From the NCBI RefSeq assembly GCF_002234575.2, contig NZ_CP022464.2, forward strand, positions 5,828,001 through 5,892,000: 64,000 nt of DNA. The letters are read 5' to 3'. The translations under genes and the position numbers were made by a program. Source of the DNA: Enterocloster bolteae (GTDB taxonomy: Bacteria; Bacillota; Clostridia; Lachnospirales; Lachnospiraceae). This document shows positions 51,929 to 60,524 of the stretch, one piece after another (the stretch's first letter is position 1; every line of letters begins with the position of its first letter). Below the pieces are notes generated by a model. The model was given only the letters and a program-made list of their open reading frames with translations. It was not told the origin of the DNA and ran no database searches.

Positions 51929-53317
51929 ATGACTACAACCATAAGCGTTGCCGGTTTGTTCCTGGCGCTGTTCCTGCTGGTATACCTGGCATTTAAGGGA
52001 CACAGCGTAATAATCATCGCACCAATCGTTGCCATGGTAGCTGTAATTTTTTCTGCCGGCTTTGACTCCCATCTCATGGCAAATTATACGGAAGTTTATA
52101 TGACCGGTTTTGCAAACTACGCAAGGAACTATTTCCCCTTGTATTTATTTGGGGCTGTCTTTGCGAAATTAATGGAGGTAAGCGGGTATGCGGATGCCAT
52201 CTCCCATCTTATCGCCAGCAGGCTTGGCAAGGAAAGAGCTATACTGGCAGTTGTCCTGTGCTGCGCAGTCCTTACATACGGAGGCGTTTCCCTCTTTGTG
52301 GTAACCTTCGTGGTTCTTCCCATAGCCATCTCTCTTTTCAGGGCGGCCGACATCCCCAAAAGGCTGATTCCAGGCTCCATTGCCCTTGGGGCATTTACCT
52401 TTACCATGACAGCTCTTCCTGGCTCTCCCCAGGTACAGAACACCATACCCATGACCTACTTTGGCACGGATGCATTTGCCGCTCCGGTCCTGGGCATCAT
52501 AGCCGCCATCATGATGTTCTCCCTCGGCATGAGCTGGCTTAACTACCGGGCCAAAAAGGCAAAACAGGCTGAGGAAGGATACGGGGACCATGACGATGAA
52601 AAAAAGGAGATATCTGAATCCGATCTCCCCGGCATCATCCATCCTGTTATTGCCTTCCTCCTGATTGTAGCGGTCAACCTCTTATGCTCCAAGGTCATAT
52701 ATCCCCGTCTGAACACGGCCTATCTGGAACAGTACAACACAAAAATCAGCGCTGTCTCCGGCAATTGGTCCGTCCTGATTGCATTGCTCGTTGCCATCAT
52801 TTACCTGATTATAACCGGTCTGCCCCGCTTTAAGGCATTGAAGGACAGCCTTAAGTCAGCTGCGGGCAATTCTCTGATGCCCCTTATTAACTCCTGCGCA
52901 GTTGTGGGCTTTGGCTCCGTAATTAAAGGGCTGGCCATCTTTGCCATTGTGCAGGCCTTCATCCTCTCTATATCAGCCAACCCGCTGATTACCGAGGTCC
53001 TGGCTGTCAATCTGTTGTGCGGCATGACTGCATCTGCCTCCGGCGGACTGGGAGCCACCTTAGAAGCGCTTGCCCCCACCTTCCTGGAACAGGGTGCCCG
53101 CATAGGAATCGGCCCCCAGGTACTGCACAGAATTGCTTCCATCTCTTCCGGCGGCCTGGACTCACTTCCGCACAACGGGGCTACCGTAACCACCTTGTCC
53201 CTGTGCGGCATCACCCACAAAGAGGGATATCTGGACATGTTTGTCACATCCGTGGTCATTCCCATTGCCACCGCGCTTGTCATTGTCGTATTAGCAACTT
53301 TAGGTCTGAGATTTTAG
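51929..53317 (+). CDS. GntP family permease
   Basis: 462-residue importer of the gluconate:H+ symporter family, with about 12 hydrophobic segments (SVAGLFLALFLLVYLAF, IIIAPIVAMVAVIF, VLCCAVLTYGGVSLFVVTFVVLPIA, LNLL-type loops). SPQVQNTIPMTYFGTDAF and the C-terminal HRIASISSGGLDSLPHNGAT are conserved in GntP-type proteins. Known substrates are gluconate, idonate, fructuronate, glycerate and hydroxybutyrate-like acids, so the operon's substrate is probably a hydroxy acid or sugar acid. AGGAGG precedes ATG 51929. Confidence 0.92.
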   Translation: MTTTISVAGLFLALFLLVYLAFKGHSVIIIAPIVAMVAVIFSAGFDSHLMANYTEVYMTGFANYARNYFPLYLFGAVFAKLMEVSGYADAISHLIASRLGKERAILAVVLCCAVLTYGGVSLFVVTFVVLPIAISLFRAADIPKRLIPGSIALGAFTFTMTALPGSPQVQNTIPMTYFGTDAFAAPVLGIIAAIMMFSLGMSWLNYRAKKAKQAEEGYGDHDDEKKEISESDLPGIIHPVIAFLLIVAVNLLCSKVIYPRLNTAYLEQYNTKISAVSGNWSVLIALLVAIIYLIITGLPRFKALKDSLKSAAGNSLMPLINSCAVVGFGSVIKGLAIFAIVQAFILSISANPLITEVLAVNLLCGMTASASGGLGATLEALAPTFLEQGARIGIGPQVLHRIASISSGGLDSLPHNGATVTTLSLCGITHKEGYLDMFVTSVVIPIATALVIVVLATLGLRF

Positions 53318-53339
53318 AGCATGTCCGGGAGATACTACT

Positions 53340-54026
53340 ATGAAAAACTATTTATCTGAGCAAGAGGCGCGCAGGGCCATCCTGAATGTGGGAAAACGCA
53401 TTTATGACAGAGGCTATGTGGCTGCCAATGACGGAAACATCAGCTGTAAAATCAGCGACACCACCATTCTTGTCACGCCCACAGGCGTTTCCAAGGGCTT
53501 TATGGAGCCGGATTCACTTGTAAAGATGGATTTAGACGGAGCCATCCTGGATGGAGGAAAACCGTCCTCAGAAGTGAAAATGCATCTTCGGGCCTATCAG
53601 GAAAACCCTGACATAACCGGGGTGGTTCACGCCCATCCGGCATCTGCCACCAGCTTTTCCGTCATGGGAATGGAGATGAAAAAGCCGGTTGTGGCAGAAG
53701 CCGTACTGGTAACAGGCAACATACTGATTGCCCCCTACGCCAAGCCCGGAACTTATGATGTACCTGACAGCATTGCGCCTTTCATCAACCGTTACAATGC
53801 TGTCCTGCTGGCAAACCATGGGGCTTTAAGCTGGGGAAAGGACCTTTACCAGGCCCTTTACCGCATGGAAGCCCTGGAACACCAGGCGGGCATCCTGTTT
53901 CGCACCCTTATTCTGGCCCATATCACCGGCCGTGATGTCCCGTATCTATCCGGGGAAGCGCTGGCCGGGCTGGTACAAATCCGGGACGAAATGGGTATAC
54001 TCACCGGGGGAATTCCGGAGAATTAA
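53340..54026 (+). CDS. Second class II aldolase/adducin family protein
   Basis: 228 residues. Zinc motifs VHAHPASATS and LLANHGALSWG; N-terminal RGYVAANDGNISCKIS and TPTGVSKGF match the FucA/AraD family. Better fit than its operon-mate to the fuculose-type aldolases by its longer C-terminus. Last gene of the operon; its stop overlaps the stop of prfH on the other strand by four bases. The operon's terminator lies inside prfH (54087-54120). Confidence 0.88.
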   Translation: MKNYLSEQEARRAILNVGKRIYDRGYVAANDGNISCKISDTTILVTPTGVSKGFMEPDSLVKMDLDGAILDGGKPSSEVKMHLRAYQENPDITGVVHAHPASATSFSVMGMEMKKPVVAEAVLVTGNILIAPYAKPGTYDVPDSIAPFINRYNAVLLANHGALSWGKDLYQALYRMEALEHQAGILFRTLILAHITGRDVPYLSGEALAGLVQIRDEMGILTGGIPEN

Positions 54027-54619
54027 TGTTTCCGGCTCCGTTCAAACTTCATACCTTCATAAATACGGACCGGATTTCCCCGCTCCAGCCTTGCGTGTTC
54101 CATCCACGCAAGGCTTTTTTCCTTTTGCTGATTTCTGGCATTCATTTCTGCCAGTATGCTGCACAGCCGGTCCATGGCAATCTGCTTATTCATATGCTGG
54201 CTCCTGGCCTGGGTTGACACCACGGCTGTACCCGTGGGAATATGGATGGCCCGTACACCGGTCTCCACCTTATTCACATGCTGTCCTCCCTTTCCTCCGC
54301 TGCGGAAGGTTTCAAAACGCACCATTCTTTCCTCTGATATCCTTGGGACCTGGTCCAGTATGCTGACATCCACATACCAGTTCTTCCTCCTGTGGCCGGG
54401 ACGGTAGGGACTTTTGCAAATCCACTGCACACTGCCCTCCAGCTCCCGTAAATCCCGGTCCGTCTCAAACACCACAGATGACATGCATCCAGGCTTCTTT
54501 CCGGGGGTACAGCCTACCAGGCGCACATCCCCGGCTTCCTTTCTCAGTTCCTCATAGAGCATAGCCACTGCCAGCTCGCATTCTGCCGGTCCCTGACCGG
54601 AACTAATCTGTACTCTCAT
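54023..54619 (-). CDS. prfH: Peptide chain release factor homologue PrfH
   Basis: 198-residue release factor-like protein carrying the peptidyl-tRNA hydrolysis motif GGQ in RSGGKGGQHVNKVETGVRA, without a full stop-codon recognition domain. PrfH is known to accompany RtcB2 and to release peptide from ribosomes whose 16S decoding site has been cut (for example by colicin E3-like toxins) so that RtcB can religate. AGGAGG precedes ATG 54619. It is 10 bp after rtcB and almost certainly co-transcribed. A plus-strand terminator is embedded in its 3' coding end. Confidence 0.93.
   Translation of the reverse strand: MRVQISSGQGPAECELAVAMLYEELRKEAGDVRLVGCTPGKKPGCMSSVVFETDRDLRELEGSVQWICKSPYRPGHRRKNWYVDVSILDQVPRISEERMVRFETFRSGGKGGQHVNKVETGVRAIHIPTGTAVVSTQARSQHMNKQIAMDRLCSILAEMNARNQQKEKSLAWMEHARLERGNPVRIYEGMKFERSRKH
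54087..54120 (+). terminator. Plus-strand intrinsic terminator embedded in prfH
   Basis: AGCCTTGCGTG (54087-54097), 7-nt loop, CACGCAAGGCT (54105-54115), then TTTTT-CC-TTTT. It lies 60 bp after the aldolase stop and inside the antisense prfH coding sequence, so the coding sequence also has to satisfy this RNA structure. Confidence 0.8.
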
Positions 54620-54629
54620 AGGCTCCCTC

Positions 54630-55751
54630 CTATCCTTTAAACGTGATCAGAGGACGCAGGGTGGCTGCTATGTCAATCAGTCCGTACTCCTGCAATACCC
54701 CCATGACCTGCTCCACATTTTTATATGCCTCCGGCGCCTCTGCGAACAGCAGGTTGGTATCGTGGCAGACCACACGGCTCTTAAGGCCTGTGCACCGGAT
54801 AGAATCCCGGTCATATTTTTGGTCTATGCGGCTTTTGCAGATACTCCTGGCCCATTTTCTTCCCGCGCCATGAGAGAGAGAATTAAGTGACACCGCCGTA
54901 TCCTCCCTTGGAATGCACACATAGGTCAGGCTTCCCCTTGACCCCGGAATCACCACTGCTCCCTTAGAGGCTGATACGCTGCCCTTTCTGTGCAGAAGGC
55001 CGTCCTTTGTCCGTTCCAGATAATTATGGCAGCTGTCCATGAGAAGCTCCGGCTCAGAGGCGCCTCCCAGCCACGCAAGCAGCTTCTGCGCCGCTGCTCT
55101 CCGGTTTCTCACTGCCCACCTTAAAGCTCTGTCATGCTCAGCCATATATGCTTCTGCCTGTTCAGAACCATCCGCAAGCCCCTCCGGCACCCAAAACCGT
55201 GACAGGATCTCCTGGCCGTATCCCCTGGAGCCGCAGTGGACCAAAAGCAGAATACGGTCCGCACAAAGCCCCAGGCTCCCGGCTGCCTCCTGGTCATAAA
55301 TCCGCTCCACACATTGGAACTCCGCAAAATGGTTCCCTCCTCCCAGGGTTCCCAAGTCCCGTATCGGGCACTCCTCCTCATATGGGCTGGAAAACGGTAT
55401 ATCCTCCAGCTCCCGGACGGCCTCCAGCCTTGATACCCATTTCTCCTGTTTAAACTTCTTTTTCTTTACCCCTGTGTCAAAGAGGCTCATACCGCAGCCG
55501 ATATCATTTCCAAGTAAATGGGGATATAATACTCCCCTGCTGAGGACAGCGGTTCCCACAGGAATCCGCCCGGGATGCAGGTCCGGAAGCCCCACTGCCT
55601 TCACAACGCCAGGAAGCCTGCTCACTGCCAAAAGCTGGTCCTTTGCCGCCTGTTCCATCCAATTCTTACCGCTGCTGATTAATATGCAATTTTCTTTCTC
55701 CAAATCAAATTCTCCTTCATAAGCCGACAGCTCAGCCCATACTTCTGTCAT
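54630..55751 (-). CDS. RtcB family RNA ligase (RtcB2 type)
   Basis: Mn/GTP-dependent ligase joining 3'-phosphate (or cyclic phosphate) and 5'-OH RNA ends. About 373 residues from ATG 55751 (GGGGAAA upstream, weak). Active-site features: GNDIGCGMSLFD, GGGNHFAEFQ, HCGSRGYGQEI and the guanylylated His in SLSHGAGRKW. It is shorter than canonical RtcB (about 400-480), as RtcB2 proteins paired with PrfH are. Transcription from the predicted promoter must pass a terminator at 55772-55795 and a tiny ORF, suggesting attenuation. Confidence 0.92.
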   Translation of the reverse strand: MTEVWAELSAYEGEFDLEKENCILISSGKNWMEQAAKDQLLAVSRLPGVVKAVGLPDLHPGRIPVGTAVLSRGVLYPHLLGNDIGCGMSLFDTGVKKKKFKQEKWVSRLEAVRELEDIPFSSPYEEECPIRDLGTLGGGNHFAEFQCVERIYDQEAAGSLGLCADRILLLVHCGSRGYGQEILSRFWVPEGLADGSEQAEAYMAEHDRALRWAVRNRRAAAQKLLAWLGGASEPELLMDSCHNYLERTKDGLLHRKGSVSASKGAVVIPGSRGSLTYVCIPREDTAVSLNSLSHGAGRKWARSICKSRIDQKYDRDSIRCTGLKSRVVCHDTNLLFAEAPEAYKNVEQVMGVLQEYGLIDIAATLRPLITFKG

Positions 55752-55771
55752 TTTCCCCAAAAAAAGGGTAC

Positions 55772-55795
55772 AAAAAAACACGACAACAAGCCGTG
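55772..55795 (-). terminator. Leader terminator just upstream of rtcB
   Basis: Minus strand CACGGC-TTGTT-GTCGTG (one G-U pair) followed by TTTTTTT, ending about 20 nt before the rtcB start. A second T-run (55802-55808) lies just before it in a weaker context. It could cut the leader transcript short unless read-through occurs. Confidence 0.6.
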
Positions 55796-55840
55796 CGCAT
55801 CAAAAAAACATAGTATGCCGCTTCCTGTCCTACTGTTTCG

Positions 55841-55906
55841 TTATACTGTTTTCACCTCTGCTTTATCATTACGACCTGCCAACATAACAACCACTCCTTT
55901 GCTCAT
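55841..55906 (-). CDS. Small leader ORF upstream of rtcB-prfH
   Basis: 21 codons from ATG 55906 (MSKGVVVMLAGRNDKAEVKTV) or 14 from the in-frame ATG at 55885, which has AAAGGAG eight bases upstream. The RBS of the first ATG is enclosed in a GAAGGA-AGCAAA-TCCTTC hairpin (55907-55924). It sits between a predicted promoter and the rtcB leader terminator. I do not recognise a family; it may be a leader peptide or an independent tiny gene. Confidence 0.4.
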   Translation of the reverse strand: MSKGVVVMLAGRNDKAEVKTV

Positions 55907-55938
55907 GAAGGATTTGCTTCCTTCGTATTCTGTATTAT

Positions 55939-55967
55939 ACTATAATCGTAACCCGGCAAAATGTCAA
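55939..55967 (-). promoter_or_regulatory. Promoter of the rtcB-prfH leader
   Basis: Minus strand TTGACA (55962-55967), 17-bp spacer, TATAGT (55939-55944), about 190 bp before the rtcB start codon. Confidence 0.65.
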
Positions 55968-56071
55968 TCCCGTAATTATCCCGGAATTCCATCATGCTTT
56001 CATCAACACGGAACTTTTATATCATTGCATATACCAGGGTATATTAATGATTGTGACAGATGCAGGGTACT

Positions 56072-56098
56072 CTGCCCGCTGTAATTTATACAGGGCAG
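56072..56098 (+). other. Inverted repeat upstream of the M13 peptidase gene
   Basis: CTGCCC-GC-TGTA-ATTTA-TACA-GGGCAG: outer 6-bp and inner 4-bp arms. No U-run follows, so an operator or mRNA stem is more likely than a terminator. The gap between the rtcB promoter and the M13 gene otherwise shows nothing I can name. Confidence 0.4.
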
Positions 56099-56157
56099 GA
56101 CTTAAGCAGTTTTCAAATACGCTCTGTAATCAAGCAATCAAGGAGGAATAAAGAAGA

Positions 56158-58305
56158 ATGAAAAAAAGTAAAAGCCCGGCGGAGCAAATCACCGCAGCCC
56201 GGGCAGTCTCACCACGGAAAGCCCTGACCCTGACAGCCGCGGTACTGGCAGCCGCCATTACTGCCACCGGATGCTCCGGTACAGGCCGGACAGAAACAGA
56301 ACCGGAAAGCCAGGCTGAAATCACGGCCGGACCTGCAGTTAACCAGCCTGAAAGCCCGGAGCGGCCCCATGGAGGCCAAACCGTCCAAGGCCCGGCAGCC
56401 TATGTGGATGATTTTTATGATGCGGTAAACCATGACACACTTAATGGCTGGGAAATTCCGGCTGAACAGGCCGATATGAGCTGGTTCAGGAAGGCGCGGG
56501 AAGACAACTATTCCAAGGTAAATGACCTGATTCGCCAGGCTTCATCTGAAGCAGGACAGGCAGAGCAGGAAGCGGGAAGCGACCTGTATAACATACGCGC
56601 CCTGAATCTGACCGGCCTGGACCGGGAGACCAGGGACAGGGAAGGATACGGCCGCACAGCCGGAGCATTTTTAAAGGAAGTAGATTCAGCAGGTTCTGTC
56701 TCTGAGCTTTTAAAGGCATGCCTCCAGTTCCAGAGGGATACCGGACTGTTCAGCCTTATGGGCTGGTATTATGAAGGGGACAGCGGGGATTCCTCCGTTA
56801 AAGTCCTCTATCTCTCACAGCCGGATTCCGGTCTCAGGAGGGAAGTCTGGTTCTCCGAAGATGCATCCAACCAGAAGCGGGTGGAGGAATACAAAAAATA
56901 CCTCACAAAGCTTCACGAAAATAACGGCCTGAGTCCGGAGGAAGCAGGGGTGACCGTTGCCCGGGTAACTGATATGATGAAAGATCTGGCGTCCTCCACC
57001 CTTAAGATAGAAGAGGTCTATGACCCGGAAAAAACATACAATGTCTGCACGGCCGGCGAGGCGGCAAACCTCTATTCCTCGGCTCTGCCCTTCCGCCTTC
57101 TAAACAGCATTTTCGGCATACAGGAAGGTGAAAAGACAGTTGTATCCCAGCCGGATGCCTGCAGGAAGCTTGGAAGCTATCTGAAGGAAGAAAACCTTCC
57201 CCTCCTGAAAGAATATGTCAAGACATGTCTCTATTCAGATCTGTCCATGATGACAGACACCGCTTCCCTGGACGCTGCCCAGGAGTATCAGACAGCAGCA
57301 GGAGGTATAGAAAAGAAAAAGGATTTTGAGCGGACCGTATCTGAAACAGTCCAGGAAAAACTTGGTTTCCAGTGCGGCCGTGTATTCTGTGAAACCTATT
57401 TTAACGAGGACGCCAAACAGGATGTGGCTTCCATCATCCGGCAAATCATAGATGTATACGACAACCGCCTTGCCCATATGGAATGGATGACAGAATCCAC
57501 CCGTCAGGAGGCAAGGAAAAAGCTGAAAGCCATTACTGTCAAGGTTGGTTATCCCGATGAATGGCCCCAGGACAAATTGAACCTGGTATTGAAATCCCCG
57601 GACCAGGGCGGTGTCTACATCGACAATATCATGGAAATCCTTAAGGCATCCCAGGATTACTCCTTTAAGACCAGACACGACCCGGTGGACCGGAATGAAT
57701 GGAGCATGACGCCCCAGACAGTCAATGCCTATTATAACCCCGGAAACAACGAGATCGTGTTTCCGGCCGGAATCCTTCAGGCCCCGTTTTATGACCCGCA
57801 GGCTGAGCCTGTGGCCAACCTGGGTGGCATCGGAGCTGTTATCGGCCACGAAATCACCCATGCGTTTGACACAAGCGGAGCCCAGTATGATGAAAAGGGA
57901 AACCTGAGGGATTGGTGGACTGCCCAGGATAAACAGCATTTCAGGGAATTGGCCCAAAAGGTCATTGACTACTATGATACCATGGAAGTAAACGGCATCC
58001 AGGTAAACGGTACGCTGAGCGTTACGGAGAATATCGCTGACCTGGGAGGTGTTTCCTGCATAACAGAAATAGCCAGGGAAAAGGGATATGACCTGAAGGA
58101 GCTGTACCATGCCTATGGTGTCATATGGGCCACAAAATACAGGGATGAATACCTTTCCTACATCATGACCAATGACACACATTCCCCTGGCATCACCAGG
58201 GTAAATGCCGTACTGTCTGCCACCGATGACTTTTATACTGCCTTTGGGGTCAGGGAAGGCGACGGGATGTACCGCAGGCCGGAGGACAGACCCCATATCT
58301 GGTAG
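56158..58305 (+). CDS. M13-family zinc metallopeptidase lipoprotein (PepO/neprilysin type)
   Basis: 715 residues. Signal peptide with a lipobox-like ATGCSG near residue 39, followed by a Glu/Pro-rich linker, then the M13 N-terminal domain and catalytic domain: VIGHEITHAFD (HExxH) and the third zinc ligand in ENIADLGGV; NAYYNPGNNEIVFPAGILQ and a C-terminal RPHIW (usual CRVW end) complete the match. It is expected to cleave peptides outside the cell. AAGGAGG precedes the ATG. Convergent with an M3 peptidase that is also a predicted lipoprotein. Confidence 0.95.
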   Translation: MKKSKSPAEQITAARAVSPRKALTLTAAVLAAAITATGCSGTGRTETEPESQAEITAGPAVNQPESPERPHGGQTVQGPAAYVDDFYDAVNHDTLNGWEIPAEQADMSWFRKAREDNYSKVNDLIRQASSEAGQAEQEAGSDLYNIRALNLTGLDRETRDREGYGRTAGAFLKEVDSAGSVSELLKACLQFQRDTGLFSLMGWYYEGDSGDSSVKVLYLSQPDSGLRREVWFSEDASNQKRVEEYKKYLTKLHENNGLSPEEAGVTVARVTDMMKDLASSTLKIEEVYDPEKTYNVCTAGEAANLYSSALPFRLLNSIFGIQEGEKTVVSQPDACRKLGSYLKEENLPLLKEYVKTCLYSDLSMMTDTASLDAAQEYQTAAGGIEKKKDFERTVSETVQEKLGFQCGRVFCETYFNEDAKQDVASIIRQIIDVYDNRLAHMEWMTESTRQEARKKLKAITVKVGYPDEWPQDKLNLVLKSPDQGGVYIDNIMEILKASQDYSFKTRHDPVDRNEWSMTPQTVNAYYNPGNNEIVFPAGILQAPFYDPQAEPVANLGGIGAVIGHEITHAFDTSGAQYDEKGNLRDWWTAQDKQHFRELAQKVIDYYDTMEVNGIQVNGTLSVTENIADLGGVSCITEIAREKGYDLKELYHAYGVIWATKYRDEYLSYIMTNDTHSPGITRVNAVLSATDDFYTAFGVREGDGMYRRPEDRPHIW

Positions 58306-58328
58306 AAATATCTATATATATAAAATGT

Positions 58329-58362
58329 CAGAGTCCGGGAAGCATCTGCCTCCCGGACTCTG
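58329..58362. terminator. Hairpin between convergent M13 and M3 peptidase genes
   Basis: Perfect 12-bp stem CAGAGTCCGGGA / TCCCGGACTCTG with a 10-nt loop, centred between the two stop codons; flanks are A/T-rich but lack a long U-run. Confidence 0.65.
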
Positions 58363-58379
58363 TATCTGTATTGCCATGA

Positions 58380-60416
58380 TTACTCTTCTCTCTTTTTCCT
58401 GACAAGCAGCCAGATAATTACAAACCCGGTACATAAAATCATAACCTGAAATACAAGGATGACGCAGATGCCTGCCAGCACCAGAAAGCCCGCAGCCCTT
58501 AATCCGCTGCCAGAGCTTCCCTCAGAGTTCGTTCCTGCCTGGTCCGGGTCCTCCTGTGACGGGATATCCTGTGATGGGTTCTCCTGTGACGGGTCCTCAG
58601 CTCCCTCACCATCCTGATCCAGTCCCTGGATCCTGCGCACATCCCCTGCCAGGGCTTCCAGCTCACTGCTGTCAAACACATCCCTCAGCCCGCAGCGGTA
58701 CATGGTGTCGCGGTAGGGGGCATCCAGACCTTCATTCAAAAGTCCCATATACGTATCCACAGCGCCGTCCCAGTCCCTCCTGGACATGGTCCAGAGATCA
58801 AGGGCCGACAGAGCCGAGGTTCCATATCCCATATAGTACAGGGGGCTGTAAAACAGATGCGACACATCCACCCAGTCATAGCACACGCCCTCGTCGTAGA
58901 CATCAAAATACCATCCATGATAGGAATCCTGTATCTCTTTGAATGTGCGGTTCATGTCCTCCAGACTCATGTCCGGATCCATGTAAACAGCTTCCTCAAA
59001 TTCCTGCAGCATGCAGGACATAATGATCACATACAGCATATCCGTAACAGTCTCAAACTCAAAGGCCTCTGCCCCTTCGCCAAACATATCCCCCGCATAC
59101 TGGTTGACCAGCATCTCCAACCCCTGTGACTGGACCTCGCACACATCCACACTGTAACCCTGGAACAGTTCAGGCACCGAATTATAATAATAGGAGCTGA
59201 AATGCCCGAATTCATGAATCAGGGACTGGTAATCCGTAAATGTATGGTTTCTGTTGATGAAAATAAATGCGTCGCCATAGCTTGGAAGCCCTACGGTATA
59301 ATTATTATCCATCCTGTCCTGTCCGTCTTCCCCGGACTGGATATCATACAGCTCGTTGTCCTGCATATACCGGAAAATCTCACCCAGCTCAGGATTCACC
59401 GATCCGACAGCCCTTCCAACACCGGCCAGTATGTCCTGGGCGGAACTCTCTTCCACAAGGTCCAGGGAGTCATAGGATTCCTGGGCCACATCCATATACC
59501 AGATGTCATTATTAAGGGGAACAATACGGGTCTTTACATCCGAGCAAAGCCCCTCTGCGTCCTGAAGGGTATAGTCCCTTCCGTAAACAGCCTCAAAGGA
59601 ATAACGGGCATAGTTGTCATAGCCTTTAAGCTCTGCTGTCCGGCGGCGCACCTGGACCAGTTCCCGGAACTTGCTGCCCAGAACCCGGTTCTTTTCCCTG
59701 ACAAGTGCATCCTCAATCTCAGCGTACTGCCCGTCGTCAAGGTCCGGTTCCCGTTCCAGCCGGCTGTAGCTCCACTGTCCGCCCTCCAGCTCCACCGTAA
59801 AATCGCCGGCAGCCAGTTTGTCATACTCCCTGAGAAGCTCCTGCTCCCTCCGGTTCAGTTCGGTCAGTTCCCCGGAATTTTCCCTGTAATATTCGATGTA
59901 AGGCGCATATTCAATCCCCATCTTATCTGTCAGGAGTTCTTTATAGGATGAGTTCATCCCCTTCTTAAGGCAGGCTGCAGCCTTATCCCCCATCTCGGAG
60001 TAGATGTCCGTGGTATATGCCTGTTCTGCGGCAGCCTGCTCATCCGACACGTCCCTGTCATAGTTCAGCTGGGCCATATAAGTCAGGGTAGCCAGACGGT
60101 CATACTCATCCACAATGGCATCGTATAGCCTCAGCACCTCCTCTTCCCGGCCTTGCGAAGCACAGGCCTGTTCAAAATCAGCCATGGCCTGTTCCATGGC
60201 AGCCGGGTCATAGTGCTCGTATGGCCTCCGGGAATAGGGAACGGCTTCATGGACCTTTCCGCCGGCTTTGCTGACATATTCCGGTTCCCGGGCCCTTTCC
60301 CGGGCAGTCAGGCTTCCCTGAGACGCGCTGCAGGAGGTGATCGTCAGTGACATCACCAATGCCAGGACCAGTGCTGCCCCGCGCCTTAGACTCCTTTTCC
60401 ACATTCCGTTTTTCAC
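58380..60416 (-). CDS. M3-family (thimet/PepF-like) metallopeptidase, lipoprotein with C-terminal membrane helix
   Basis: 678 residues. The N-terminus has a basic region, a hydrophobic stretch and a lipobox-like ITSCSA near residue 29, so it is predicted to be exported. The zinc motif is LIHEFGHFS (HExxH), with the downstream Glu expected in the region SQGLEMLVNQY. After the catalytic domain comes a repeat linker (PSQEN/PSQDI/PSQED) and a C-terminal membrane segment (AAGFLVLAGICVILVFQVMILCTGFVIIWLLV) with a basic end. Classical M3 oligopeptidases are cytosolic and unanchored, so this form is unusual; two anchors imply a surface-tethered enzyme. Confidence 0.9.
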   Translation of the reverse strand: MKNGMWKRSLRRGAALVLALVMSLTITSCSASQGSLTARERAREPEYVSKAGGKVHEAVPYSRRPYEHYDPAAMEQAMADFEQACASQGREEEVLRLYDAIVDEYDRLATLTYMAQLNYDRDVSDEQAAAEQAYTTDIYSEMGDKAAACLKKGMNSSYKELLTDKMGIEYAPYIEYYRENSGELTELNRREQELLREYDKLAAGDFTVELEGGQWSYSRLEREPDLDDGQYAEIEDALVREKNRVLGSKFRELVQVRRRTAELKGYDNYARYSFEAVYGRDYTLQDAEGLCSDVKTRIVPLNNDIWYMDVAQESYDSLDLVEESSAQDILAGVGRAVGSVNPELGEIFRYMQDNELYDIQSGEDGQDRMDNNYTVGLPSYGDAFIFINRNHTFTDYQSLIHEFGHFSSYYYNSVPELFQGYSVDVCEVQSQGLEMLVNQYAGDMFGEGAEAFEFETVTDMLYVIIMSCMLQEFEEAVYMDPDMSLEDMNRTFKEIQDSYHGWYFDVYDEGVCYDWVDVSHLFYSPLYYMGYGTSALSALDLWTMSRRDWDGAVDTYMGLLNEGLDAPYRDTMYRCGLRDVFDSSELEALAGDVRRIQGLDQDGEGAEDPSQENPSQDIPSQEDPDQAGTNSEGSSGSGLRAAGFLVLAGICVILVFQVMILCTGFVIIWLLVRKKREE
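58553..58597 (-). repeat. In-frame 15-bp tandem repeat in the M3 peptidase tail
   Basis: Three adjacent 15-bp units related to CCTGTGACGGGTCCT (plus-strand sense) at 58553-58567, 58568-58582 and 58583-58597. They encode Pro-Ser-Gln-acidic pentapeptides in the linker before the C-terminal membrane helix. Confidence 0.85.
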
Positions 60417-60524
60417 AGCAGGCCCTCCTTACATATTATGGTATATGCCTATTGTAACACCCCGGACGTTTTACCGCCAGTTGATTTAATGTCTCATCTC
60501 CGGTCCATGGTCCATGCTGCCTGC

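Noticed and set aside
57235..58296. Minus-strand open frame of 353 codons
   Set aside because: Lies inside the catalytic half of the M13 peptidase gene and shows no domain or RBS.
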